Positions 17,950 to 25,922 of a stretch of 60,115 nucleotides of DNA are shown piece by piece. A program made the translations under genes and the position numbers. Within the stretch, counting starts at the first letter, position 1. Each line of letters starts with the position of its first letter. The stretch comes from Methyloglobulus morosus KoM1 (GTDB lineage: Bacteria > Pseudomonadota > Gammaproteobacteria > Methylococcales > Methylomonadaceae): positions 1 through 60,115 of the forward strand of contig NZ_AYLO01000007.1 of NCBI RefSeq assembly GCF_000496735.2, read 5' to 3'. A model generated the notes under the pieces. That model searched no databases. It saw only the letters and a program-made list of their open reading frames with translations, and had not been told where the DNA came from.

Positions 17950-18601
17950 ACACGCCCAGTATTTGCAACAAACTTAGGAACAGGTTGTAGATGGAAACAT
18001 ATAAGGAAACCGTCGCCAAAATATAGTTGGTTTCACCGCCGTGGATGATTTCGCTGGTTTGGAACAAGATCATGCCCGACATCAGCAAGATGAACATGGC
18101 GGAAACTGCCAGCGACAGGGCAGGGATGGAGAACAGCACGGCACCGAGTCCAGCCAGGAATGCGACCAAGATGCCGACCATCAGAAAACCGGACATGAAG
18201 CTGAAGTCCTTGCGGGTGGTGAGTGCATAACCGGAAAGCCCCAGGAAGATTGCACCAGTACCGCCCAATGCAGTCATCACCAACTCGTTGCCGTTGCTAA
18301 AAGCATGGGTGTACATGTTGATGATGGGGCCGAGGGTCAGTCCCATGAATCCGGTCAATGCAAAGACAAAAACCAAACCTAAAGCACGGTCACTGAATTT
18401 TGTGGTCAGAAACAACAAGCCAAAATAGCCGACCATTGTCAGGATCATGCCAGGGTGGGGCAGGTTGAAATACATGGATGCCCATGCGGTCATCGCACTG
18501 AACAATAGGGTCATGGACAACAATAAATAAGTATTTTTCAATACTTTATTAGTTGACAAGATACTTTCTTCAGTACGGGTAATAGCAGTGTTTAATCGCA
18601 T
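17933..18601 (-). CDS. Bax inhibitor-1/YccA family membrane protein
   Basis: The 222-aa protein has about seven membrane segments and the family pattern: NTAITRTEESILSTNKVL, YLLLSMTLLFSAMTAWA, GLTLGPIINMY, a GTGAIFLGLSGYALTTRKDF stretch and C-terminal YNLFLSLLQILG. Bacterial members include YccA, an interactor and modulator of the FtsH protease, and BsYetJ-type calcium leak proteins; which role applies is not visible. The C-terminal GGDD matches the pH-sensing di-aspartate of BI-1 proteins. AAGGA lies 11 bases before the ATG. It is followed by an overlapping lipoprotein gene. Confidence 0.92.
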   Translation of the reverse strand: MRLNTAITRTEESILSTNKVLKNTYLLLSMTLLFSAMTAWASMYFNLPHPGMILTMVGYFGLLFLTTKFSDRALGLVFVFALTGFMGLTLGPIINMYTHAFSNGNELVMTALGGTGAIFLGLSGYALTTRKDFSFMSGFLMVGILVAFLAGLGAVLFSIPALSLAVSAMFILLMSGMILFQTSEIIHGGETNYILATVSLYVSIYNLFLSLLQILGVFGGDD

Positions 18602-18741
18602 AAACGTAAATTCCTTAAATCAAGTGAACAACAAAAACTGAGACAGGCTAATCTTACAAGAGTTTCAACCAATTGGTAAGTTAATTTGAGCTGCCTGCCA
18701 AAGTCGTGTGCGAAATCTAACACAAACAAGATTTACAACCC

Positions 18742-20199
18742 CTATTTACGCCAAAATTCCGGTACGAACAAGATGATGATGGAAAAAATCTGCACACGAC
18801 CGAGTATCATGGCAAACGAGCATATCATCGTTTGCAGGTCGCTTAAGCTGGCGTAATTGGTGGCGGGCCCGACTTGGTTAAGGCCTGGTCCAGCGTTGTT
18901 GAAGCAGGCGATAATGGCGGAAAGTGCAGTAACGAAATCAAGTCCGGTCAACAGCAATGCAAATACCAAGATGACGATACACATGAAATACAGAAAGATG
19001 AACCCAGTCACGGAGGTAACGATATTGTTACTAATGATTTGGTCGCCAATCCTTAAGGATTTAATGGCATAAGGATGGATAAACTTGAATAATTCCAAAC
19101 GGGTTTGTTTGAGCAGGATAATCGTCCTAATCATGCGGATACCGCCGCCAGTAGAACCCGATGATGCCGATAAACAGCTTAAGAACAGCATCCACATCGG
19201 CACAAAGATAGGCCACTGGTTAAAGTTCTGAGTGGCGAAGCCGCAATCAGTGGCTATTGTGACCAGATTAAAGGTGGCATGGCGCAATGCCGTTGGGAAG
19301 TCCGGGTATGTGCCGGTATCCCACAAGACATAAGCTGCAAACAAGCAGCTACTCAATACCAAAGTTAAAAACCCCCGCATTTCCATGTCCTCCCGATAAG
19401 GACTCAGTGACCGTTTTCGGATGACCACGAAATGGGTAGCGAAATTGATTGCCGCCAGCAATTGAAAAATCGTCAACACGATTTCGATAGGCACTGAATC
19501 AAAAAAACCGATATTACTGTCGTGCGTGGAAAACCCGCCCAGACTCATGGCGGCAAACGCGTGGCAGATTGCGTCAAACCAGTTCATGCCTGCTAATTTC
19601 AACGAGATAATACAAACGGCGGTAATACCTGCATATACCAGCCACAAGGCTTTGGCAGTTTGGGCGATACGAGGCGGCAAATCGGATTCTTTCACCGATC
19701 CCGGTGCTTCCGCCATGTATAACTGCATTCCGCCGATGCCCAAAATAGGCAGAATCGCCACGGCGAAAATGATAATTCCCATCCCTGCAATCCAGTTTAA
19801 CTCATGCCGCCAGAGGTTAATTGACATGGGCAGGTTGTCAATGCCGCTAAAGATGGTTGCACCCGTTGTCGTCAACCCAGAAACAGATTCGAAATAAGCA
19901 TCGACAAAGCTTAAGGAAGGTATGTAAATGAGGAAAGGAATCGCACTAAACACAGGCGTGGCAGACCAAGTAATCGCAACCAGCAAGAATCCCGTTTGGC
20001 GGGTGACTTTTTTGGTGGCGCGAAGGGTAGAAAAAAACATCAGCGCGCCCAGCAAGAGCGTGATTGCCGTGCCTTCAATAAAAGCATCCATTGCACCGTC
20101 TTTAGCGAATATCGAGGTCAACAAACTGGTGGACATCAGGCCACCGCAACCCATCGTAATAAGGCCAAAGACGTGGATGATGGTAAGCAGGACAGTCAT
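18742..20199 (-). CDS. trkH: Trk-type potassium transporter, membrane subunit
   Basis: Potassium-translocating subunit in the inner membrane, working with TrkA. Four pore-loop repeats are visible, including SGLTTTGATIFSGI, AMSLGGFSTHDSNIGFF, TDCGFATQNFNQW and the C-terminal FNNAGPGLNQVGP; SSGSTGGGIRMIR is the conserved intramembrane and cytosolic segment. The start at 20199 (MTVLLTIIHVF) gives 485 aa, close to E. coli TrkH (483). An alternative is TTG at 20286, adding 29 hydrophilic residues. trkA lies immediately upstream on the same strand, separated by a palindromic repeat. Confidence 0.94.
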   Translation of the reverse strand: MTVLLTIIHVFGLITMGCGGLMSTSLLTSIFAKDGAMDAFIEGTAITLLLGALMFFSTLRATKKVTRQTGFLLVAITWSATPVFSAIPFLIYIPSLSFVDAYFESVSGLTTTGATIFSGIDNLPMSINLWRHELNWIAGMGIIIFAVAILPILGIGGMQLYMAEAPGSVKESDLPPRIAQTAKALWLVYAGITAVCIISLKLAGMNWFDAICHAFAAMSLGGFSTHDSNIGFFDSVPIEIVLTIFQLLAAINFATHFVVIRKRSLSPYREDMEMRGFLTLVLSSCLFAAYVLWDTGTYPDFPTALRHATFNLVTIATDCGFATQNFNQWPIFVPMWMLFLSCLSASSGSTGGGIRMIRTIILLKQTRLELFKFIHPYAIKSLRIGDQIISNNIVTSVTGFIFLYFMCIVILVFALLLTGLDFVTALSAIIACFNNAGPGLNQVGPATNYASLSDLQTMICSFAMILGRVQIFSIIILFVPEFWRK

Positions 20200-20307
20200 A
20201 ATTTGGGCAAGAAAGGCTTTTGGTTTAGTTGCGCGAATGGCAAAGTCTAACTGACCTAAGCAATCTCTGGGCAACTCCGTCAACAAGCTCAGGACGGACG
20301 GAAAAAT

Positions 20308-20354
20308 GTTGATTCCGTTTACGGTTCGACAGGCTCGGTACGAACGGAATCAAC
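20308..20354. repeat. REP-like inverted repeat between trkA and trkH
   Basis: GTTGATTCCGTT (20308-20319) pairs perfectly with AACGGAATCAAC (20343-20354). A GTTCG/CGAAC alternative stem lies inside (20324-20328, 20341-20345). The core GTTCGACAGGCTCGGTACG resembles a dispersed intergenic palindrome, and a related core occurs at about 5731. It may act as a transcript-stability or attenuation element between the two trk genes. Confidence 0.7.
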
Positions 20355-20382
20355 TGGACCGGCGATTCCTGAATAAAAATGG

Positions 20383-21747
20383 TCATTTTTGCAGCGGCTG
20401 AAAATTTTTCTCGATATTGATAACCAATTTTTTCTCCATTGCAAACATGACAACATGGTCGTTTTCTTCAAAAATCGTGTCGTGATGGATTTCGATAACT
20501 TCCTGTTTGCGGATCAAAGCCCCCAGTACGATCCCGGAAGGGAAATGGATCGCATCCACACGCTTACCGACGACCGAAAATGTGCCGCTCGCGTGGGCAA
20601 TGGCTTCAATCGCTTCGGCTGTGCCGCCGCACAGGGAACTGACTTGGGCGACATCGCCTTTACGCACATGTTTTAAGATACTGCCCAAGGTTTCCTGGTT
20701 GGGCAGCACGGCGACGTCTATCCCCGTGCCGGGCAGCAATTTGCTGTAGGAAATGTGATTGAGCAAGCAAATAGTCTTCCGTGCGCCCAAGCTTTTAGCC
20801 AGTGCGGCGGAGATAATATTCACTCCGTCATTGTCGGTGATGGCGCAGAACAGGTCGGCGCTGTCGATGGATTCGTCCAGCAGCAGGGTTTCGTCCGCGC
20901 AATCGCCTTTCAAGACGACAGTCTTATGCAATTCATTGGCGATTTTCTTGGCGCGTCTGGGGTCTTTTTCAATGATCTTAACTTGATGGTCATTTTCTAA
21001 CGCCAACCCTAGTCGCTTTCCAATATGGCCACCACCAGCAATAATAATGCGCTTGATCGGGGCTTCAAGTTTGTTGAGCGATTGCAATACACGCTGTACT
21101 TCTTTTCGCGGTGCGACAATAAAGATCTCATCGCCCGATTTAATCACGGCGTGACCATTGACTGCCAACGGTTGGCCTTGCCGAAAAATTGCCACCACAC
21201 GAATTTTTCCGTCCGCTAGGCGTTCTTTCAAATCTTTGATTTTTTTGTCTATCAAGAAACCATTGGCGCCGACTTTGACCGAGAACAAACGCACCAATCC
21301 GTCAGCAAAATCGGAAATATGCAAAACGCCAGGAAAGTCGATCAGGTTGCGGATGGCTTCCATCACGATCATCTCAGGGCTAATCACATGGTCGATAGGA
21401 ATCCCTTCGAAACCGAACAACTCTGGATGTTTGAGGTAATCAATCGCCCTAACCCTCGCAATCGTTTTAGGTCGCTTGTATAAGGCATTGATAATAAGGC
21501 AGGCCAGCATATTGGTTTCGTCGCTGTCCGTGACTGCGATGACTATATCGGTATCGTGTATCCCGGCTTGTTCCAGGACGCTGGGATGGGCGGCATTTCC
21601 CGCGACGGTAGCAATATCGAAACGCTCTTTTAACGCATCCAATACGAGTGGCTTAAAGTCTACGACCATAATGTCGTTTTCTTCGCTGGCTAAGGCAGCC
21701 GCCACAGCGGAACCGGTGACTCCGGCCCCAAGAATGAGTATCTTCAT
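20383..21747 (-). CDS. trkA: Trk potassium uptake regulatory subunit TrkA
   Basis: Peripheral NAD(H)-binding subunit that gates TrkH. The 454-aa protein has two RCK halves, each starting with a Rossmann glycine motif: KILILGAGVTGSAVA (residues 2-16) and RIIIAGGGHIGKRLG (about 233-247). Both are followed by acidic and hydrophobic features (VTDSDETNMLAC; AITDNDGVNIISA) and by TrkA_C domains (about 140-220 and 370-450). AGAAGGA lies 6 bases before the ATG. Length matches E. coli TrkA (458). Confidence 0.96.
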   Translation of the reverse strand: MKILILGAGVTGSAVAAALASEENDIMVVDFKPLVLDALKERFDIATVAGNAAHPSVLEQAGIHDTDIVIAVTDSDETNMLACLIINALYKRPKTIARVRAIDYLKHPELFGFEGIPIDHVISPEMIVMEAIRNLIDFPGVLHISDFADGLVRLFSVKVGANGFLIDKKIKDLKERLADGKIRVVAIFRQGQPLAVNGHAVIKSGDEIFIVAPRKEVQRVLQSLNKLEAPIKRIIIAGGGHIGKRLGLALENDHQVKIIEKDPRRAKKIANELHKTVVLKGDCADETLLLDESIDSADLFCAITDNDGVNIISAALAKSLGARKTICLLNHISYSKLLPGTGIDVAVLPNQETLGSILKHVRKGDVAQVSSLCGGTAEAIEAIAHASGTFSVVGKRVDAIHFPSGIVLGALIRKQEVIEIHHDTIFEENDHVVMFAMEKKLVINIEKNFQPLQK

Positions 21748-21889
21748 TAAATCCTTCTAAACCACCAATAAAACTAGGGGTAGCGTATTTTACTGATTTT
21801 GATTGCTAAATACTATATGAATAAATGATGTTAGATAGCGTTGGCCCTTAATTATGGTGTTGCCGCCGCGACGCTTGATTTAATCGGGT

Positions 21890-22060
21890 TCTCGCATCCG
21901 AAAGCGAGACACTTTCTTCACGCACTCCGACGCTTATCGAGGATTGCTAAAGGGACTTCTGTCCCTTTGATAAAGCGCGGCTTTTTTGTCGTACACCTAA
22001 CTAAGTTATTCGTAAGCTATTCCCGACAAAAACGTCGGCGTTCAGTACGGCGTACGGGGT
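21890..22060. repeat. Palindrome-rich intergenic region
   Basis: The 21748-22091 gap holds no credible gene. Palindromes seen: AAAGGGAC (21949-21956) / GTCCCTTT (21961-21968), and CCGAC (22023-22027) / GTCGG (22034-22038). The layout recalls the repeat cluster at 1797-2037 (both carry a GGGAC/GTCCC hairpin), so it may be a second, eroded copy of the same element class. The trkA promoter should lie near 21750-21830. Confidence 0.5.
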
Positions 22061-22091
22061 GGTAGGTATGCATGTCTTGGGCTGCGTAGTA

Positions 22092-22646
22092 TCAATTAAC
22101 TAGCCAAATATGGATATTATCAACCGCTTTTTTAGTTAGCACATTAAACCCCGTAACAGCACCTTTGGCATCCGGCGTTGGGCAGGGGAGTTGCAGGTTG
22201 AATTCCCGTTTTTGGGCTTGATGTTTATTGTCGTCCGGCACCGAAGTGGCTGTGAAGCGCATGACCACTTTTGCCTTTTCTGCGGAATCAAATTGTTGCT
22301 CAAAAACCTGTAGCTTGATGTTGACAGGTGTAGGCCATTGCTTTTCGCTGTTATTGAGCAATTGCTCAAAAAGTTCTGACGGCGGTGCTATCCAGCGATC
22401 CAGTGAATAAAACCGCACCTGGGTCGGTGCGGCATACAGCAAACGATAGCGGATATGGGTGTCAGTTAGCCATTTGGGCGCATCCACAGTGACGGGCGGT
22501 TGCTCGGGCAACGTGGTGGCTTCGGATGGCGTATTTGTATAAGGGTAACCTAAATCATGCACTGCTGACGGCTTGGTCAGCAGGCTGCAACTGCCGATAG
22601 ACAAAATGAGCAGTAAAATAAATAATCCAGTCATTCGGGGCTTCAT
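22092..22646 (-). CDS. ABC-type transport auxiliary lipoprotein (PqiC/DUF330-like)
   Basis: This 184-aa protein has a signal peptide with a lipobox-like LSIGSC near residue 20 and the body of the ABC transport auxiliary lipoprotein family (TDTHIRYRLLYAAPTQVRFY, RWIAPPSELFEQLL). Such lipoproteins sit at the inner leaflet of the outer membrane and complete MCE transport systems. It is last in the four-gene MCE operon; its ATG overlaps the MCE gene stop by 4 bases. It plays the place that MlaC or PqiC holds in other systems. Confidence 0.85.
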   Translation of the reverse strand: MKPRMTGLFILLLILSIGSCSLLTKPSAVHDLGYPYTNTPSEATTLPEQPPVTVDAPKWLTDTHIRYRLLYAAPTQVRFYSLDRWIAPPSELFEQLLNNSEKQWPTPVNIKLQVFEQQFDSAEKAKVVMRFTATSVPDDNKHQAQKREFNLQLPCPTPDAKGAVTGFNVLTKKAVDNIHIWLVN

Positions 22647-23557
22647 TTTGGCTCCTCGTAGCCGGGTTCGCCCGGGCCAGGCACTTGGCGTTCCGGCAGC
22701 AAGAGCGATTGCGGGTTGTTTTCAAAGGTTGTCGCAATACGTTTGACTTGCTCTGTCGTCGCTTGCAGTTCGGTCAGTAATTGATTCATTTTAGGGATAG
22801 TGGTTTGCACGAACTGGCTTCCGGCTACATTACCCGTATCGGCAACGGTACCGACTTTTTTGCTGAGATTTTTGGCTTCTTTACTCAGGGTTTTTAAATC
22901 GCTTGCCAATGCATCAATATTTTTAAGGGTTTTACTTGCGTCCTTTGTCAATACAGGAATGCCAACCAGCGCGTTATCGACGCTTTTTTGCAAGGATTCC
23001 AGTTTGCCGCTCAATGTCTTTAGGTTGGCGAGTATGCCGACAATATTCTTTTCGTTTTCTTCATTCAACAAGCTGCTCAAGCGGATCATGAGGTGGTCGG
23101 CTTTTTTGAGCAATTCATCCCCAGAATCCAGCAACCTGTCAGTAACGGACTGCACTAGTGGGATGCGATTGGCAAAGTCATCATCACCCGGCGGCAGTTT
23201 TTCGGTTATTTTTCCAGAATCCTTAAGCTCCAGTTGGGTCAGGCCGGTGACACCTTTTAATTGCAGAGTGGCATACACACCTTTGGTAAACACGATGTTT
23301 TTGTCCACTTCAATCTTGATAAGGATGATCCCGGCATTCTCAGGGTCAAAGCGAATATCCAGCACCTTGCCTACGGCAATCCCGCGATAAAATACGGTCG
23401 ATTCAGGGTTGAGTCCCGATACGGAAGCCTGGGTTGAAATAATATAAACATCCCGTTCCCGCTCCAAATGCCCCAGCCAATATACGATGCCAGTGGTTGC
23501 GGCAAGCAGGATGGCCACGAACAGTCCAGACAGCAAGGCGCGATTGCTTCTACCCAT
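22643..23557 (-). CDS. MCE-domain (MlaD-like) lipid transport protein
   Basis: Substrate-binding MCE protein anchored in the inner membrane and facing the periplasm. One N-terminal membrane helix (ALLSGLFVAILLAATTGIVY), then an MCE domain (residues about 40-120: ASVSGLNPESTVFYRGIAVG, VTGLTQLELKD), then a long helical region of about 160 residues that in relatives forms an oligomeric channel. The start at 23557 (MGRSNRALLSG) overlaps the ATPase stop; a longer reading to 23647 is shadow. Length is 304 aa, longer than E. coli MlaD (183). Confidence 0.9.
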   Translation of the reverse strand: MGRSNRALLSGLFVAILLAATTGIVYWLGHLERERDVYIISTQASVSGLNPESTVFYRGIAVGKVLDIRFDPENAGIILIKIEVDKNIVFTKGVYATLQLKGVTGLTQLELKDSGKITEKLPPGDDDFANRIPLVQSVTDRLLDSGDELLKKADHLMIRLSSLLNEENEKNIVGILANLKTLSGKLESLQKSVDNALVGIPVLTKDASKTLKNIDALASDLKTLSKEAKNLSKKVGTVADTGNVAGSQFVQTTIPKMNQLLTELQATTEQVKRIATTFENNPQSLLLPERQVPGPGEPGYEEPK

Positions 23558-24359
23558 GCGGTGTTCCCGATGAAGGCAGGGGTTGGGCTTGAGGTTGATA
23601 TTGGAACACGCGTTGGGCGCGTTGGTTATGGAAAAACCGTTGCACAAACGGGTGCGGATTGGCCATTACATTGGCTAATGTACCAAAGGCCACCAACTGT
23701 TGGTCGGCCAGTACGGCAACTTGGGTGCATAAATCCCGCAATATATCCAAATCGTGCGTCACTAAGATCACCGTAAATTTAAGGTCTCGATGCAGTCCTG
23801 AAAGCAAATCCACAAAATCCTGGCTAGAAATAGGGTCCAGTCCTGATGTCGGCTCGTCCAACAATAACAAACGGGGTTCCAGGATCAAGGTACGGGCAAG
23901 CGCGACCCGCTTGGTCATGCCGCCGGACAAGTCTGCCGGTTTTAACCAGGCATCTCGTGCTGATAAGCCCACGTCTTCCAACTTCATGAACACCAAACGC
24001 TTAATGAATTCCTCGTCATCAACACCCAGCTCGCGCAAAGGGAAAGCAATATTTTCAAACACGTCCAGCACACTGAACAATGCCCCTTTCTGGAATAGTA
24101 CACCACAATGGTTGCGTAGCCGTTTCCCGTGGCTACTGGAAATCGTTTTTAACGATTCGCCCATCACAACTATTTCACCTTGGCTGGGTATTTGCAAGCC
24201 AATAATCTCGCGCAACAACACGGTCTTGCCGCAACCCGATGCCCCGACCAGTCCCAGTATTTCGCCTTGCGGCAGGGTAAGATTAATGTCTTTATGGACA
24301 ACCTTATCGGCAAAGCGAGTCCAGATGTGCTCCATGCGGACGGCATCGGGTTGGCTCAT
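23550..24359 (-). CDS. MCE lipid-transport ABC ATPase (MlaF-like)
   Basis: Cytoplasmic ATPase that powers intermembrane lipid transport. Seen: Walker A GASGCGKTVLLR (about residues 37-48), signature LSGGMTKRVALART (about 144-157), Walker B LLLLDEPTSGLDP (about 163-175) and the switch His in VTHDLD. At 269 aa it matches MlaF. It overlaps the permease stop upstream by 4 bases and the MCE gene downstream by 8 bases, so the four proteins are tightly coupled. Confidence 0.93.
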   Translation of the reverse strand: MSQPDAVRMEHIWTRFADKVVHKDINLTLPQGEILGLVGASGCGKTVLLREIIGLQIPSQGEIVVMGESLKTISSSHGKRLRNHCGVLFQKGALFSVLDVFENIAFPLRELGVDDEEFIKRLVFMKLEDVGLSARDAWLKPADLSGGMTKRVALARTLILEPRLLLLDEPTSGLDPISSQDFVDLLSGLHRDLKFTVILVTHDLDILRDLCTQVAVLADQQLVAFGTLANVMANPHPFVQRFFHNQRAQRVFQYQPQAQPLPSSGTPHG

Positions 24360-25495
24360 GGCATCCCCACGTCCATAAACAGGATGGCAAACAAGGCATC
24401 GACCATAATCACCACCGTAATTGCCGCCACCACGGAATTCGTCGTTTCATTGCCCAGGCTTTCAGTGTTTGGCTTGATACAGAAACCGAAATGACAAGCA
24501 ATCAACGCAATCATCAGGCCGAATACGGCACTTTTGCCCAGCCCGATAAAGACATTCAGTAAGGGTACGGCATCCGGCAGTTTAATCAAAAACTGTTGAT
24601 AACTAATGTCCAGGGTGTTTTGCGCTGAGAACATGCCACCGATTAACGCAGTAGCGCTCGTCCACACGCTTAACAATGGCATGACCACTGTCAGTGCCGC
24701 GACCTTGGGCAAAACCAGCCGCAAGGAATGGGAAATCCCCATCGCCGATAAGGCATCCAGTTCTTCGGTGACCCGCATGATACCGATTTGGGCCGTAATC
24801 GCCGAACCGGAACGGCCTGCGACCAGGATCGCCGCCAGTAACGGGCCCAATTCACGGATAATGCTCAAGCCCAGAATATCAATAATATAAATTTCCGCCC
24901 CAAACAATTTCAATTGCAGGGCGGAGAGATAACTTAACACAATACCGATCAAGAATCCCACCAACGCCGTAATACCCAACGCCCTGACACCGGACTCAAA
25001 AATAGTGATAGAAATCTCAGGCCAAGGAATATCGCCGGGATGCCGTAGCAGATGGCCTATATCCAACAATAATTGCCCCAGCATCGTGACAAAGTCCAGG
25101 AACTGCTTAAAAACGTTCGCCATCATTTGCGCCAGGTAATTGGCCGTTAGTGCGACAGAGAAGCCAGGTGAACTTGAGTCAGGCACTGTCTGTGACTGCC
25201 ACTTGTTTATAAGGCGCAGATGTTCCGGTTTTATCTCCAACTCTGCAGGCAATGACTGTCCCCATGCTTGCCAAAGCCATAAGGCTGTCGCGTTATCGAG
25301 GACATTGACCGAATGTAGATCCCAATGTAAATGGCTATTGTTGGCGGCTTGCTTGATATTTTTTTGCAGGGAAGCGTCTATTGTCAAGTTGCTCAACGTC
25401 CAATCGCCGGACAGGCAGGCGCTGGATTTTCCACCCTTTTGTCCAATCAATTCCAATATTGCTTGTTTTTTTAAGTTGGTTCTATTGTCGTCCAT
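24356..25495 (-). CDS. MCE lipid-transport permease with N-terminal STAS-like domain (MlaB-MlaE fusion)
   Basis: Inner-membrane permease of the MCE system. Residues about 1-125 resemble a STAS domain (CLSGDWTLSNLTIDASLQ, WDLHSVNVLDNATALWLWQA), the role taken by the separate MlaB in E. coli. Residues about 130-379 are MlaE: GVRALGITALVGFLIGIVLS, LGLSIIRELGPLLAAILVAG, RSGSAITAQIGIMRVTEELD and C-terminal GNETTNSVVAAITVVIM. The gene is first in the operon and begins ATGGACGAC. Its upstream region also holds the divergent PhoB-type promoter. Confidence 0.93.
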   Translation of the reverse strand: MDDNRTNLKKQAILELIGQKGGKSSACLSGDWTLSNLTIDASLQKNIKQAANNSHLHWDLHSVNVLDNATALWLWQAWGQSLPAELEIKPEHLRLINKWQSQTVPDSSSPGFSVALTANYLAQMMANVFKQFLDFVTMLGQLLLDIGHLLRHPGDIPWPEISITIFESGVRALGITALVGFLIGIVLSYLSALQLKLFGAEIYIIDILGLSIIRELGPLLAAILVAGRSGSAITAQIGIMRVTEELDALSAMGISHSLRLVLPKVAALTVVMPLLSVWTSATALIGGMFSAQNTLDISYQQFLIKLPDAVPLLNVFIGLGKSAVFGLMIALIACHFGFCIKPNTESLGNETTNSVVAAITVVIMVDALFAILFMDVGMP

Positions 25496-25783
25496 GCGAT
25501 AAAAGCACGTTTTAAGCGGAATATTTCAAGTTATCCTAGTCCCAATAACTTTCAGGCACAATAAAATTCGACCGTACGCAGCACTTTATCACGGGGAACA
25601 AGAGTGGATTTGTCAACATCGCTCTAGTTCCTTTGAATCAGTCGCGCATCTCTCCCATCAGTAAACCGTTTCTAAAATATCAATTTGAGGATGCCATGAG
25701 CAGGCCCTTCGAGAATGAAGGGTTTCCTTAAACACAATACCAGAGATAGACATCTCTCCCCATTCTTTAATGGACATTGGCGC

Positions 25784-25839
25784 CTGTCACTAAACTGAAA
25801 CACACCGGTCATTGCCTTGTAACATCAGCAAAATAGAAT
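25784..25839 (+). promoter_or_regulatory. PhoB-type (Pho box) promoter of the PhoX-like gene
   Basis: Four 7-base half-sites lie on an exact 11-base period: CTGTCAC (25784-25790), CTGAAAC (25795-25801), CGGTCAT (25806-25812) and TTGTAAC (25817-25823), against the Pho box half-site CTGTCAT. A -10-like TAGAAT follows at 25834-25839, 10 bases after the last half-site, the spacing of the E. coli phoA promoter. The start of transcription would be near 25846, giving a leader of about 77 bases. Confidence 0.8.
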
Positions 25840-25922
25840 CTTGTGCGGATGCAAGTGATCCCTCATAACGTACATCCGATAGCTTACCTCAATAAACATA
25901 AAATAATTATCCGGAGTTAAAA

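Noticed and set aside
21841-22065. A 74-codon Arg-rich frame
   Set aside because: It lies fully over palindromic intergenic DNA and looks like translated repeat sequence.
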